Positions 24,194 through 32,060 of a DNA stretch of 64,000 nucleotides are shown piece after piece (the first letter of the stretch is position 1; each line of letters starts with the position of its first letter). A model generated the notes under the pieces. That model was not told where the DNA came from, made no database searches, and saw nothing but the letters and a program-made list of their open reading frames with translations. The stretch is from Pyxidicoccus parkwaysis (GTDB lineage: Bacteria; Myxococcota; Myxococcia; Myxococcales; Myxococcaceae), in assembly GCF_017301735.1 (NCBI RefSeq), contig NZ_CP071090.1, positions 10,096,001 to 10,160,000 of the forward strand, written 5' to 3'. A program made the position numbers and the translations under genes.

Positions 24194-25570
24194 ATGAAGC
24201 GGCTCCTCGCCTCCCTGCTGACCCTTTCCAGCCTGACCCTCGCCGCCGGTTGCGGTGACGACGACGACACCAAGAAGCCGGACGACCAGACTCCCGTCGA
24301 GCAGCCCGAGGTCGCGGACGTCAAGGAGAACATCACCCAGGACACCACCTGGAAGGCGGGCGGTACCTACACCCTGAAGAAGTACATCTTCGTGGAGAGC
24401 GGCACGCTCACCATCGAGGCGGGTGCCACCATCAAGGGCGATGAGGGCAGCGCGCTCGTCATCACCCGCAACGCGAAAATCAACGCGGTGGGCACCGCGG
24501 AGAAGCCCATCGTCTTCACCTCCTCCAAGCCCGTGGGCCAGCGCGAGGGCGGTGACTGGGGCGGCGTGGTGCTGCTCGGCAAGGCGAAGCTCAACGTCAC
24601 CGGCGGTGAGACGACGATTGAGGGTTTCTTCTCCACCAGCGGCAATGACCTGGTGAAGTACGGCGGCCAGGATGACGCGCACAACTGCGGCACCCTGAAG
24701 TACGCGCGCATCGAGTTCGCCGGCTTCGAGCTGGCGCCGAACAACGAGCTCAACGGCCTGTCCGTGGGCGGCTGCGGCAGCGCGACGAACATCGACTACG
24801 TGCAGGTCCACCAGGGCCTCGACGACGGCATCGAGATGTTCGGCGGCACCGCGCCGCTGAAGCACATCGTGATTACGCAGGCGGACGACGACGGCCTGGA
24901 CTACGACCTGGGCTACAGCGGCAAGGTGCAGTTCCTCATCGTGCAGCAGAGCGCCGCCCGCGGCGACCGCGGCATCGAGGCCTCCAGCAACAAGTCCACG
25001 CCGACGCAGGCGCCCATCTCCCTGCCGGAAATCTGGAACGCCACGTTCATCGGCGGTGGCGCCAGCACGGCCGCCAACCCCACGCAGGAGGCCATGGTGT
25101 TCAACACCGGCGCCGGCGTGAAGCTGCGCAACGCCATCGTCGCGCACTGGAAGAACCAGGCGGTGGACATCGACGGCACCGCGTCCGCGGCGCTCTTCAA
25201 CGAGACGGGTGACGCGCGCCTGTCCATCAAGAACACCTTCTTCTGGGACATCGCCGGCAGCAACACCGGCATCCCCTTCGCGCCCAACCCGGTGGTGAGC
25301 AACGGCACCACCACGGACCCGGACGTGACGAAGCTCGACGAGTCGCAGGTCATCCTGTCCACGGCCAACAACGTGCGCATGCAGGACCCGCAGCTGGAGG
25401 CCGCGACGAACCTCACCGCGCCGAACTTCGCGCCCCGCTCGGGCTCCGTGTCGCTCAACGCGGACGCCGCCCTCACGCCGCCCTCGGGCTTCGACACCAG
25501 CGCCCGCTTCATCGGCGCCATCGGCACCACGGACTGGACGAAGGGCTGGACGGCCTACCCGGAGAAGTGA
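24194..25570 (+). CDS. surface lipoprotein with predicted beta-helix fold, partner of the TonB receptor
   Basis: The 458-residue protein has a lipoprotein signal with lipobox LAAGC followed by an acidic DDDD stretch. It continues with a beta-solenoid-like body: [36 protein letters not shown] and repeated short strands with Asp-rich turns such as DDGIEMFGG and [12 protein letters not shown]. Related lipoproteins are found next to TonB receptors in several phyla. It has two paired Cys regions (NCGTL, GGCGS). It follows the receptor by 26 bases, so it may be the surface-exposed binding partner for the same substrate. That role is inference from position. Confidence 0.8.
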   Translation: MKRLLASLLTLSSLTLAAGCGDDDDTKKPDDQTPVEQPEVADVKENITQDTTWKAGGTYTLKKYIFVESGTLTIEAGATIKGDEGSALVITRNAKINAVGTAEKPIVFTSSKPVGQREGGDWGGVVLLGKAKLNVTGGETTIEGFFSTSGNDLVKYGGQDDAHNCGTLKYARIEFAGFELAPNNELNGLSVGGCGSATNIDYVQVHQGLDDGIEMFGGTAPLKHIVITQADDDGLDYDLGYSGKVQFLIVQQSAARGDRGIEASSNKSTPTQAPISLPEIWNATFIGGGASTAANPTQEAMVFNTGAGVKLRNAIVAHWKNQAVDIDGTASAALFNETGDARLSIKNTFFWDIAGSNTGIPFAPNPVVSNGTTTDPDVTKLDESQVILSTANNVRMQDPQLEAATNLTAPNFAPRSGSVSLNADAALTPPSGFDTSARFIGAIGTTDWTKGWTAYPEK

Positions 25571-25627
25571 CGAACGCCTGCTGTCGTTGAGCCGCTCCGC
25601 CGCGAAGCACCCGCGGCGGCGCGACTC

Positions 25628-25691
25628 CCATGGCCCGGTTGCGTGTCTGCTCGCGGAGGGGGCTCCGGGGGCGCACGTGGCCGGGCCATGG
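25628..25691 (+). terminator. long inverted repeat after the Ton operon, possible terminator
   Basis: CCATGGCCCGG and CCGGGCCATGG form a perfect 11-base stem; inside it CGTG and CACG also pair. The loop is about 28 bases. It ends the Ton locus and precedes the SRPBCC gene. Confidence 0.4.
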
Positions 25692-25869
25692 CTTTCGAGG
25701 GGCACTGCCTTCGCCCGCCACCTCGCCGTGCCACGGGCCGCTCCAGCGCGAAGCCGCGCCGCCGGGTGTCGGACTTGTCCCCGGCCCCACCTCCCCCAAC
25801 GTTGCACGGAAGACGCCGGGCCGCCCCTGCCGGCAGCGTCCCGCCGTTGCACGAGGAGGCTTTGCGCCC

Positions 25870-26724
25870 ATGGCCGAAAAACCGCGGGAGTCCCAGGCTC
25901 CCCGCTCGCGGAGCACTCCGGGGGCCGTCCCCTTTACCGGGCCCTCCCGCGACTGGGACTGGCACGACATCGAAGCGAGGAAGGAGGGCGAGGGCCGTGC
26001 GGGCACGGAGAAGGTGGGCCGCGTGAGGCGAGCGGCTCGCGCCTTCCTGGGCGGAGCGCTCCTGGGCATGGGGCTTAAGAGTCGCTCGGTGGGAGGGATG
26101 GCGATGGCGTTCGCGGGAGGCAGGCTCATCGTCCGCGGCACCCGGGGGCACTCGCTCGCCGCGGGACTGCCGGGCCTCCGCAAGCGGGCCCTCACCGGAC
26201 GCGGGGCCCGTGAGGAAGGCGTAGTGACGGGCGGCACGGTGATGGAGCGCTCCATCACCATCCAGAAGCCGGGGCACGAGCTCTACCGCGAGTGGCGCGT
26301 GGCGGAGAACCTGTCCAGGGTGATGGGCCACTTCGCGGACGTCACCCGCACGGGCCCGGACGTCCTGCACTGGAAGGTGCAGGGGCCCTTCGGCCGGACT
26401 TTCGAGTGGGACTCGCACGTGGTGGAGGAACAGCCCGGCGAGTTCCTCCGCTGGGAGTCGTTGAAGGGCGCGCAGGTTCCCAACTCGGGCTGGGTGCGCT
26501 TCCGGCCCGCGCCGGGAGACTGGGGCACGGTGGTGACACTGCGCCTGTTCTTCAGCCCGCCGGGCGGAACCGCGGCGGACGCGGCGATGAAGCTCTTCGG
26601 CGAGGTGCCCACGGCGCTCGCGGCCAGGGCGCTCCGCCGCTTCAAGAGCCTCGTCGAGACGGGCGAAATCCCCACGACGAATCCCAACCCCGCCGCTCGC
26701 GATGGCGGCCAGTCTTCCTCCTGA
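25870..26724 (+). CDS. SRPBCC (cyclase/dehydrase-like) family protein
   Basis: The 284-residue protein has a polar start and a glycine-rich hydrophobic stretch (AFLGGALLGMGLKS, then GGMAMAFAGGRLI) that resembles a small membrane-associated glycine-zipper domain. A SRPBCC/START-like domain follows from about residue 125 (RSITIQKPGHELYREWRVAEN). It has the typical strand pattern FEWDSHVVEEQPGEFLRWES and the final amphipathic helix. Such domains bind hydrophobic ligands; enzymatic function is not assured. GAGGAGG lies nine bases before the ATG at 25870. It is followed after 11 bases by a zinc dehydrogenase gene, a pairing I recall from other bacteria. Confidence 0.85.
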   Translation: MAEKPRESQAPRSRSTPGAVPFTGPSRDWDWHDIEARKEGEGRAGTEKVGRVRRAARAFLGGALLGMGLKSRSVGGMAMAFAGGRLIVRGTRGHSLAAGLPGLRKRALTGRGAREEGVVTGGTVMERSITIQKPGHELYREWRVAENLSRVMGHFADVTRTGPDVLHWKVQGPFGRTFEWDSHVVEEQPGEFLRWESLKGAQVPNSGWVRFRPAPGDWGTVVTLRLFFSPPGGTAADAAMKLFGEVPTALAARALRRFKSLVETGEIPTTNPNPAARDGGQSSS

Positions 26725-26735
26725 GGGACACGTCG

Positions 26736-27908
26736 ATGCGCGCACTCTGCTGGAATGGAGTCAATGATTTGCGCGTGGAGACGGTGGCGGACCCGGCCAT
26801 CGTCAACCCACGCGACGTCATCCTGAAGGTGACGATGTCCACGACGTGTGGCTCGGACCTGCACTTCATCGACGGGTACATCCCGACGATGCGCGAGGGG
26901 GACGTCATTGGCCACGAGTTCATGGGCGAAGTGGTGGACGTGGGCCGCGACGTGAAGAAGGTGAAGAAGGGGGACCGCGTCGTGGTGCCCTCCTTCATCT
27001 GCTGCGGCAGTTGTTGGTATTGCCAGCACGACCTCTACTCGCTCTGCGACAACACGAACCCGAAGGCGGAGCTGCAGGAGCCGGTGTTCGGCTACCCGAC
27101 GGCGGGCATCTACGGCTACACGCACGCCTTCGGCGGCTACGCGGGCGCGCATGCGCAGTACGTCCGGGTGCCGCACGCGGACACGGACTGCTTCCTCGTG
27201 CCGGAGGGACTGAAGGACGAGCAGGTCCTCTTCCTCTCCGACGCGGCGCCCACGGGCTACATGGGCGCGGACTTCTGCAACATCCACCCGGGAGACACGG
27301 TGGCCGTGTGGGGCTGCGGCGGCGTGGGGTTGATGGCGATGAAGAGCGCCTTCCTGCTCGGGGCCTCACGGGTGATTGGCATTGACCGATTCCCCGAGCG
27401 GCTGGAACTGGCGCGCACGCGGGTGGGCGCGGAGACGCTCAACTACGCCGAGGTGGAGAGCGTCCTGGATTTGCTGAAGGAATTGACGGGAGGGCGTGGA
27501 CCGGACGCGTGCATCGACGCGGTGGGGATGGAGGCGCACGGCACGGGCGTGGAGTATGCGTATGACCGGACGAAGCAGGCGCTGCACCTGCACTCGGACC
27601 GGGGCGAGGCGCTGCGGCAGGCCATCCTCGCGTGCCGCAAGGGTGGGACGCTGTCGATACTCGGAGTCTATGGGGTGATGGACAAGTTCCCCATCGGGGC
27701 CATCATGAACAAGGGGCTCACGGTGCGCACGGCGCAGCAGCACGGGCAGAAGTACCTGCCGCGCCTGTTGGAGCACGTGAAGAAGGGTGAGCTGGACCCG
27801 TCGTTCCTGGCGACACACCGGTTCAACCTGGAGGGCGCGCCGCTCGGGTACGAGATGTTCAAGAAGAAGAAGGACGGGTGCGTTCGCGCGGTGTTCCTGC
27901 CGAATTGA
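26736..27908 (+). CDS. zinc-dependent alcohol dehydrogenase-like (formaldehyde dehydrogenase type)
   Basis: This 390-residue medium-chain dehydrogenase has the catalytic zinc ligands in STTCGSDLHF and GHEFMGEV. The structural-zinc cysteines are in the loop CCGSCWYCQHDLYSLC, and the NAD site is VAVWGCGGVGLMAMKSA with IGIDRF for the adenosine ribose. The long extra segment around residues 115-145 (NPKAELQEPVFGYPTAGIYG) and the C-terminal layout are those of glutathione-independent formaldehyde dehydrogenase-like enzymes. The substrate may be another aldehyde or alcohol. The SRPBCC gene lies 11 bases upstream and a strong hairpin lies after the stop. Confidence 0.93.
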   Translation: MRALCWNGVNDLRVETVADPAIVNPRDVILKVTMSTTCGSDLHFIDGYIPTMREGDVIGHEFMGEVVDVGRDVKKVKKGDRVVVPSFICCGSCWYCQHDLYSLCDNTNPKAELQEPVFGYPTAGIYGYTHAFGGYAGAHAQYVRVPHADTDCFLVPEGLKDEQVLFLSDAAPTGYMGADFCNIHPGDTVAVWGCGGVGLMAMKSAFLLGASRVIGIDRFPERLELARTRVGAETLNYAEVESVLDLLKELTGGRGPDACIDAVGMEAHGTGVEYAYDRTKQALHLHSDRGEALRQAILACRKGGTLSILGVYGVMDKFPIGAIMNKGLTVRTAQQHGQKYLPRLLEHVKKGELDPSFLATHRFNLEGAPLGYEMFKKKKDGCVRAVFLPN

Positions 27909-27927
27909 CGGACTGCTCGCGAACACG

Positions 27928-27961
27928 ACGGCCCGGAACCTCCACGGAGGCGCCGGGCCGT
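27928..27961. terminator. strong hairpin between convergent genes
   Basis: ACGGCCCGG and CCGGGCCGT pair over nine bases, with an inner CCTCC/GGAGG stem. It lies between the dehydrogenase stop and the end of the leftward AT-hook gene, so it may stop transcription from both sides. Confidence 0.6.
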
Positions 27962-27985
27962 GTGACTTCAGCGTGAGGCCGTGAC

Positions 27986-28510
27986 TCAGGCCGTAGGCAG
28001 CATGCCGTTGCCGGACTCGTGCGCGGCGGCGGCGAGCGCCTCGGGCGTGGCGCCGTCGGAGAAGAGCGTGCCGCCCGTGGCCGGACGGACCTTCGGCGGA
28101 CGGCCACGGCGCTTCGGCGCGTTCTCGTCGTTGCCCTGGGCCGTGGCCACCGGCTCGGCCGCCGTGCCTTCCGCGCGCGGGCTCTTGCGCGTCGCTCGCG
28201 GCAGGCTGATGCCCTCCAGCTTCGCGCTCAGCTCCGCGTTGTCCTCGGAGAAGACCCGCGCGTACGCCAGCGCTCGCTGGCCCTTCAGCAGGAGCGCGTC
28301 CTGGCTCTCGTGCAGCGCCTGGCGCGCGGCCTCCAGCGCGGCCTGCGCCTTCGCCACCAGCTCCGCCTTCTCACGCACCACCGCCGCCGCGTCGTCCAGC
28401 ACCTCGGCGTCCACGTCCGGGAAGCGAACCTCGTTCAGCTCCGTGGCGAACAGCTCGAGCAGCGCGCGCAGCGCCGGGGAAATGGGGTCGTTCTCGTTCG
28501 AATCGAACAT
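27986..28510 (-). CDS. coiled-coil protein with AT-hook-like motif
   Basis: The 174-residue protein has a helical N-terminal half with an Ala/Glu/Lys heptad-like stretch (AAAVVREKAELVAKAQAALE) that should form a coiled coil. A polar linker and the AT-hook motif KRRGRPPK near residue 138 follow. AT-hooks bind the minor groove of DNA, so it may be a small DNA-associated protein; such motifs are common in myxobacterial regulators such as CarD. The start at 28510 has GGAGG eight bases upstream. No enzymatic domain is visible. It converges on the zinc dehydrogenase gene. Confidence 0.75.
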   Translation of the reverse strand: MFDSNENDPISPALRALLELFATELNEVRFPDVDAEVLDDAAAVVREKAELVAKAQAALEAARQALHESQDALLLKGQRALAYARVFSEDNAELSAKLEGISLPRATRKSPRAEGTAAEPVATAQGNDENAPKRRGRPPKVRPATGGTLFSDGATPEALAAAAHESGNGMLPTA

Positions 28511-28669
28511 GGGCGGGCCTCCTGGCTCCGTGCGTGAAGGTCCGCCCATCTGCACATAGGTTCAGTGTCAGATCAAGAGGGTACGCTACCGGGCCGGAAA
28601 GTCGGCCCCGCGCGCGTTTTCAAGTCCACGGTGCCGGGCGCACTTCCGTTCAGTGGCATTGCACGCCAC

Positions 28670-29779
28670 TCAATCCACGCGCACCAGCGACACCTCGCGC
28701 AGCCCCTCGCTCGCGTCCACGTCCACCGCGAGGTAGTGCCGCCCCACTCCGTCGAACGTCTCCGGAATCGCGCCGCCGCCTCCGGAGATGAAGGCCGGGA
28801 TGCCCGCGTTGGTGAACGAGTAATACGAGTGGATGTGGCCATAGAGCGTGAGGTCCACGCCCTCGCGCGCGAGCTTGCCCACCAGCCCCGCCGCCTCACC
28901 CCGGCTCGCGAAGCCTCCGCCTCGCAGGCCCACCGGGTCCTGCGGCGGCACGTGCATGGCCACCACGTGCACTCCGTCCCGCGATGCCTGGAGCCACGTC
29001 TCGAGCTGCTCCTCCACCGACGGGTCCAGGGTTCCGTTGCTGGAGTCCACCACCGTGAAGCGCACGCCCCGGAAGGTGAAGCTCTGGCTGCCCCGGCCCA
29101 CGAGCGCGGTGTACTCCTCCGCGTCCTTCGCGAAGGTCTCGTGGTTGCCCAGCGTCGCGTACAGCGGAATCCGCGAGCCGGCCTCCAGCCGCTCCTGGAA
29201 CTCCAGCAGCTCCTCGCGGCTGCCTCCCTCCGTCAGGTCTCCGGCGAAGAGGATGAAGCGCAGCGTGTCGTCCTTCTGCATGCGCGCGTAGATGTCGCCC
29301 ACGCGCGGCAGAGCCTCCTGCACGTCGGCCAGCGCGGCGAAGCGGAAGGGCTCTCGCGTCTGCCAGTCCGGCGGCGCCACCGAGAGACGCGCCGTGGCGC
29401 CCGGGCGCAGGGACACGCGCCACTGCTTCACGGTGGGCAGCGCTTGCGGCAGGGCCTCCACGGAGAGGATTTCGCCTCCGTCGAGCTCGGCGGAGAGCTC
29501 CGCGTCCGGCATGGCGTTGCGCAAGGTGAGCACCCAGTCGGACGGTGCCTCCGCCGCGAGTGTGGCGCGCGCGGTGAAGGCCGGCGCGTTGCCCCAGAGC
29601 ATCAACGTCCCCGGAGCCACGTCGCGCACGGCGGCGAGCCCGTCCTCCACTTCGAGCGACAGACCTCCGCCCTCGGCGCGGCCCACCTTCGTGTCGCGGA
29701 TGGCGCGGTTCTCCGCGGGCCGCATGCAGCCGGAGAGAATCAGCGCGCCTACCGCGCCAATACCCAGTGCGCGCCTCAC
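28670..29779 (-). CDS. metallophosphoesterase lipoprotein
   Basis: The product (369 residues) starts at GTG with a short lipoprotein signal ending in LSGC. After a beta-rich domain of about 120 residues, a calcineurin-like phosphoesterase domain follows. It has AALADVQEALP (first metal motif, Asp-Val-Gln rather than the common Asp-x-His), FAGDLTEGG, LGNHETF, VVAMHVPP and YGHIHSYY. The family cleaves phosphoesters or nucleotides; the substrate is not known. Its GTG overlaps the stop of the 88-codon ORF upstream by four bases (GTGA), so it is the last gene of a coupled three-gene unit. GGGAG is placed four to five bases before the start. Confidence 0.85.
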   Translation of the reverse strand: MRRALGIGAVGALILSGCMRPAENRAIRDTKVGRAEGGGLSLEVEDGLAAVRDVAPGTLMLWGNAPAFTARATLAAEAPSDWVLTLRNAMPDAELSAELDGGEILSVEALPQALPTVKQWRVSLRPGATARLSVAPPDWQTREPFRFAALADVQEALPRVGDIYARMQKDDTLRFILFAGDLTEGGSREELLEFQERLEAGSRIPLYATLGNHETFAKDAEEYTALVGRGSQSFTFRGVRFTVVDSSNGTLDPSVEEQLETWLQASRDGVHVVAMHVPPQDPVGLRGGGFASRGEAAGLVGKLAREGVDLTLYGHIHSYYSFTNAGIPAFISGGGGAIPETFDGVGRHYLAVDVDASEGLREVSLVRVD

Positions 29780-30042
29780 CGCGCTCCCACCATGGCGAGG
29801 GCTGCCCGCATGGCGGCCTCGCGCGAATCGACTGTTTCGCCGAGCTGACTCCTCGCGCCCTGAGCTGGCGCTTCCGCAACCGTGTTGCGCTGGCTTCGCG
29901 CATCCCTCGCGGAGGCGTAGCCCCAGCGACGGCCGAGCTGCGCCCACTCCCTGGCGGAGGTGTCGTGCTGACCACCCGCGTGCCTCGTGGCCACGTAGCG
30001 CGGAGGAGGACCCATGCCAAACCAACTGTTCGCGCTCGTCAC
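29776..30042 (-). CDS. 88-residue protein of unknown function, coupled at both ends
   Basis: I do not recognise this protein. It is short and Arg/Ala/Gly-rich, has a Trp-Phe-Gly-Met-Gly start segment (NSWFGMGPPPRY) and no signal peptide or Cys. Support comes from its junctions: its GTG start overlaps the stop of the upstream gene by four bases (GTGA), and its own stop overlaps the GTG start of the phosphoesterase gene by four bases (GTGA). Such double overlap is how co-translated operon genes look, though chance cannot be excluded because no homologue is known to me. It could instead be an unused frame between two genes. Confidence 0.5.
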   Translation of the reverse strand: MTSANSWFGMGPPPRYVATRHAGGQHDTSAREWAQLGRRWGYASARDARSQRNTVAEAPAQGARSQLGETVDSREAAMRAALAMVGAR

Positions 30043-31676
30043 GACTCACCTCCCACCGCGTAGATAAGGGACAGACGTCCCACGATGGCGCCTCCCGCCT
30101 GCACCTCGGCGGCGACGCCCCAGTCTTTCGTCAGCAGCGCACGGCCTCGCAGGCCGAAGTTGCCCACCACTCCGCCGCCTCGCGTGCGCATGCCTCCCGC
30201 GAAGCCGTCCTTCCGGTGGTCGTAGTAGAGGAGCGCGTCGCCCCGCACCGGACCGCCGCGCCCCAGCCACACGCCGTAGCCGAACGTGAAGAGGAGCTGT
30301 TCATCCAGGTTCCCGTCACTCACCGCGCCCGGGTAGCTGTACCCCTGCAGCGACGTGCCGATGCTCGCCTCCGCGAAGGAGCCCGCCAGTGCCGGGCTCA
30401 CTCGCACCATGGCGTAGCGGCCTCGCAGGCCCACCTCGCCTCCGGCCATGGTGAAGCCTTCCGTCGGGTAGCGGTGGAAGAGGCCGTACAGCTCCGCATC
30501 CAATGACGTGCCGTCCGAGCCATTGCGCGCGCCCTCGGGCTCGCCGATGAGCCGGTACGCACCGCCGAAGCGCACCTGCGTGTTGCCCTCGCCTGGAGCC
30601 AGCCGCGCGGTGGCCTCCAGCTTCACCGAGTCCAGACGCGCCAGGGCGCCCAGCGAGATGAAGTGGCTGTACTCGAAGGCCGGGTCGTTCACGTACTGGT
30701 AGCCCATCTCCAGTTCCAGCGGCGGCAGCGACGACGCAGGCACGCCCGGGTCGAAGGCCGGCGACGTCACCGCGTAGAGGTTCGCGAGCGCCGAGATGCC
30801 GAACACGCTGAAGCCAGCCAGCGTCACCGCGTACAGCGGAGCAATGGTGCGCCGAGACGCACCCGTGAAGACGATGGGCACACCACCGGCCGCGATGAGC
30901 CCGAGGCCCGTGCCCTCCAGCGCCCAGAGCTGCTTCGCCGTATGCCCGTCCCCCGCGAGCCACGGGCCCAGTCCGTGGAACAGGAGCCCGGGCAACACCG
31001 AGGCGGCCACAGGCAGCGGCTGAAAGGTGCGCGGCGCCATCGGCGAGAGTGGCGTGAGGCCCGGAGACAGGACGTTGTCGCCAGCGCGTGGAGCGACTGG
31101 AGGAGAGAGCGGGCCCGACTCCGAGACAGCGGGCACCCCCTCTGCACCATCGCTCACCGCGAGCACGGTTGACGCCCGCGCGGCATCATCCCCCGCGCTC
31201 ACCTTCGAAGTCGTGGCAGCAGTTCCACTGCCGTCGAGCATCGTCGAAGCTCCGGCGGCAGCGCCGTCGCCCGCGCGCATCGTCGCGACCTCGGCAGCGG
31301 CCCCCTGCCCCGCGAGCACCGCTGAAGCTCCCGCCGCGGCACCATCCCCCGCGAGCGCCGCGCTGGCGCGCACCTCGGACTCGGGGACAGCGTGCGCGGC
31401 CGCCTCCGTCGCTTCCTCCCGCGACACCGGCGCGGCACCGCCAGGCCCCATCGCCCCGCGCGCCGCGAGCCCCTGCTCTCCACCCACCCGAATCGGCGGA
31501 ACGGACGCGGGCAGCCGCACCGGCACATCCCTCGGCACATCCAGCCCGCCCAGCTCCGGCCCCTGCGACAACAGGTCGAACGCGGACTGAGCCCGGGCCA
31601 TCGACGGCATCACCGCCAGCACCCACATCAAGGCCAGCGCGGTCCTCCGTGACCGCGGGGAGAGCTCGGACTCCAT
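30039..31676 (-). CDS. exported protein with low-complexity linker and membrane-barrel-like C-terminus
   Basis: The 545-residue product has a signal peptide (residues 1-30, ending ARAQ). A Pro/Ala/Gly-rich low-complexity region with imperfect repeats of the type AGDGAAAGAS and LDGSGTAATTS follows (about residues 90-190). After hydrophobic helices comes a long beta-rich C-terminal domain (about 300-545) with alternating aromatic and polar strands, such as LEMGYQYVNDPAFEYSHFIS and GVVGNFGLRGRALL. The C-terminal part looks like an outer-membrane barrel. Function is unknown. The start at 31676 has AGAGG about eight bases upstream. It heads a three-gene operon with four-base overlaps. Confidence 0.7.
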   Translation of the reverse strand: MESELSPRSRRTALALMWVLAVMPSMARAQSAFDLLSQGPELGGLDVPRDVPVRLPASVPPIRVGGEQGLAARGAMGPGGAAPVSREEATEAAAHAVPESEVRASAALAGDGAAAGASAVLAGQGAAAEVATMRAGDGAAAGASTMLDGSGTAATTSKVSAGDDAARASTVLAVSDGAEGVPAVSESGPLSPPVAPRAGDNVLSPGLTPLSPMAPRTFQPLPVAASVLPGLLFHGLGPWLAGDGHTAKQLWALEGTGLGLIAAGGVPIVFTGASRRTIAPLYAVTLAGFSVFGISALANLYAVTSPAFDPGVPASSLPPLELEMGYQYVNDPAFEYSHFISLGALARLDSVKLEATARLAPGEGNTQVRFGGAYRLIGEPEGARNGSDGTSLDAELYGLFHRYPTEGFTMAGGEVGLRGRYAMVRVSPALAGSFAEASIGTSLQGYSYPGAVSDGNLDEQLLFTFGYGVWLGRGGPVRGDALLYYDHRKDGFAGGMRTRGGGVVGNFGLRGRALLTKDWGVAAEVQAGGAIVGRLSLIYAVGGES

Positions 31677-32060
31677 CGGCTTCGCCTCTTTCTCCCGCGA
31701 AGGGCTGCCCACCCTCCACCCGCCGGCCCCGCCGGACGTGCCCGCCTACATAACGGCCAGCCCGTCGCGCGTCCCATACGCGGCATTTAAGAAGTGTGAA
31801 GCCAGCCGACAGCCCCGCTCACCCCACCCGAAATCCTCACGAATTCCAGCCGGTTGCACCGCCCTCCAGATACTTAACCCCCTCAACCAATCATTCTGAG
31901 ACGGGGCGGGGCTCACTCCGAGAGTCCCACTCCCCACCCGGAAAGCCCGGCGGTGTCTCGCGGCACCCGTTCACCCGGCCAAGAAGCTGATCCAAGCACT
32001 CCCAGCGAAAACTTCGCGTGCCGTGCGAGCGGGAACAACGACATTCTCCGGAACGGGAGT
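31677..32060. other. 384-base divergent intergenic region
   Basis: It lies between the leftward exported-protein operon and the rightward Ser/Thr kinase and must hold both promoters. It is less GC-rich than its surroundings, especially 31780-31900. I see no strong inverted repeat and no credible ORF. Confidence 0.5.
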
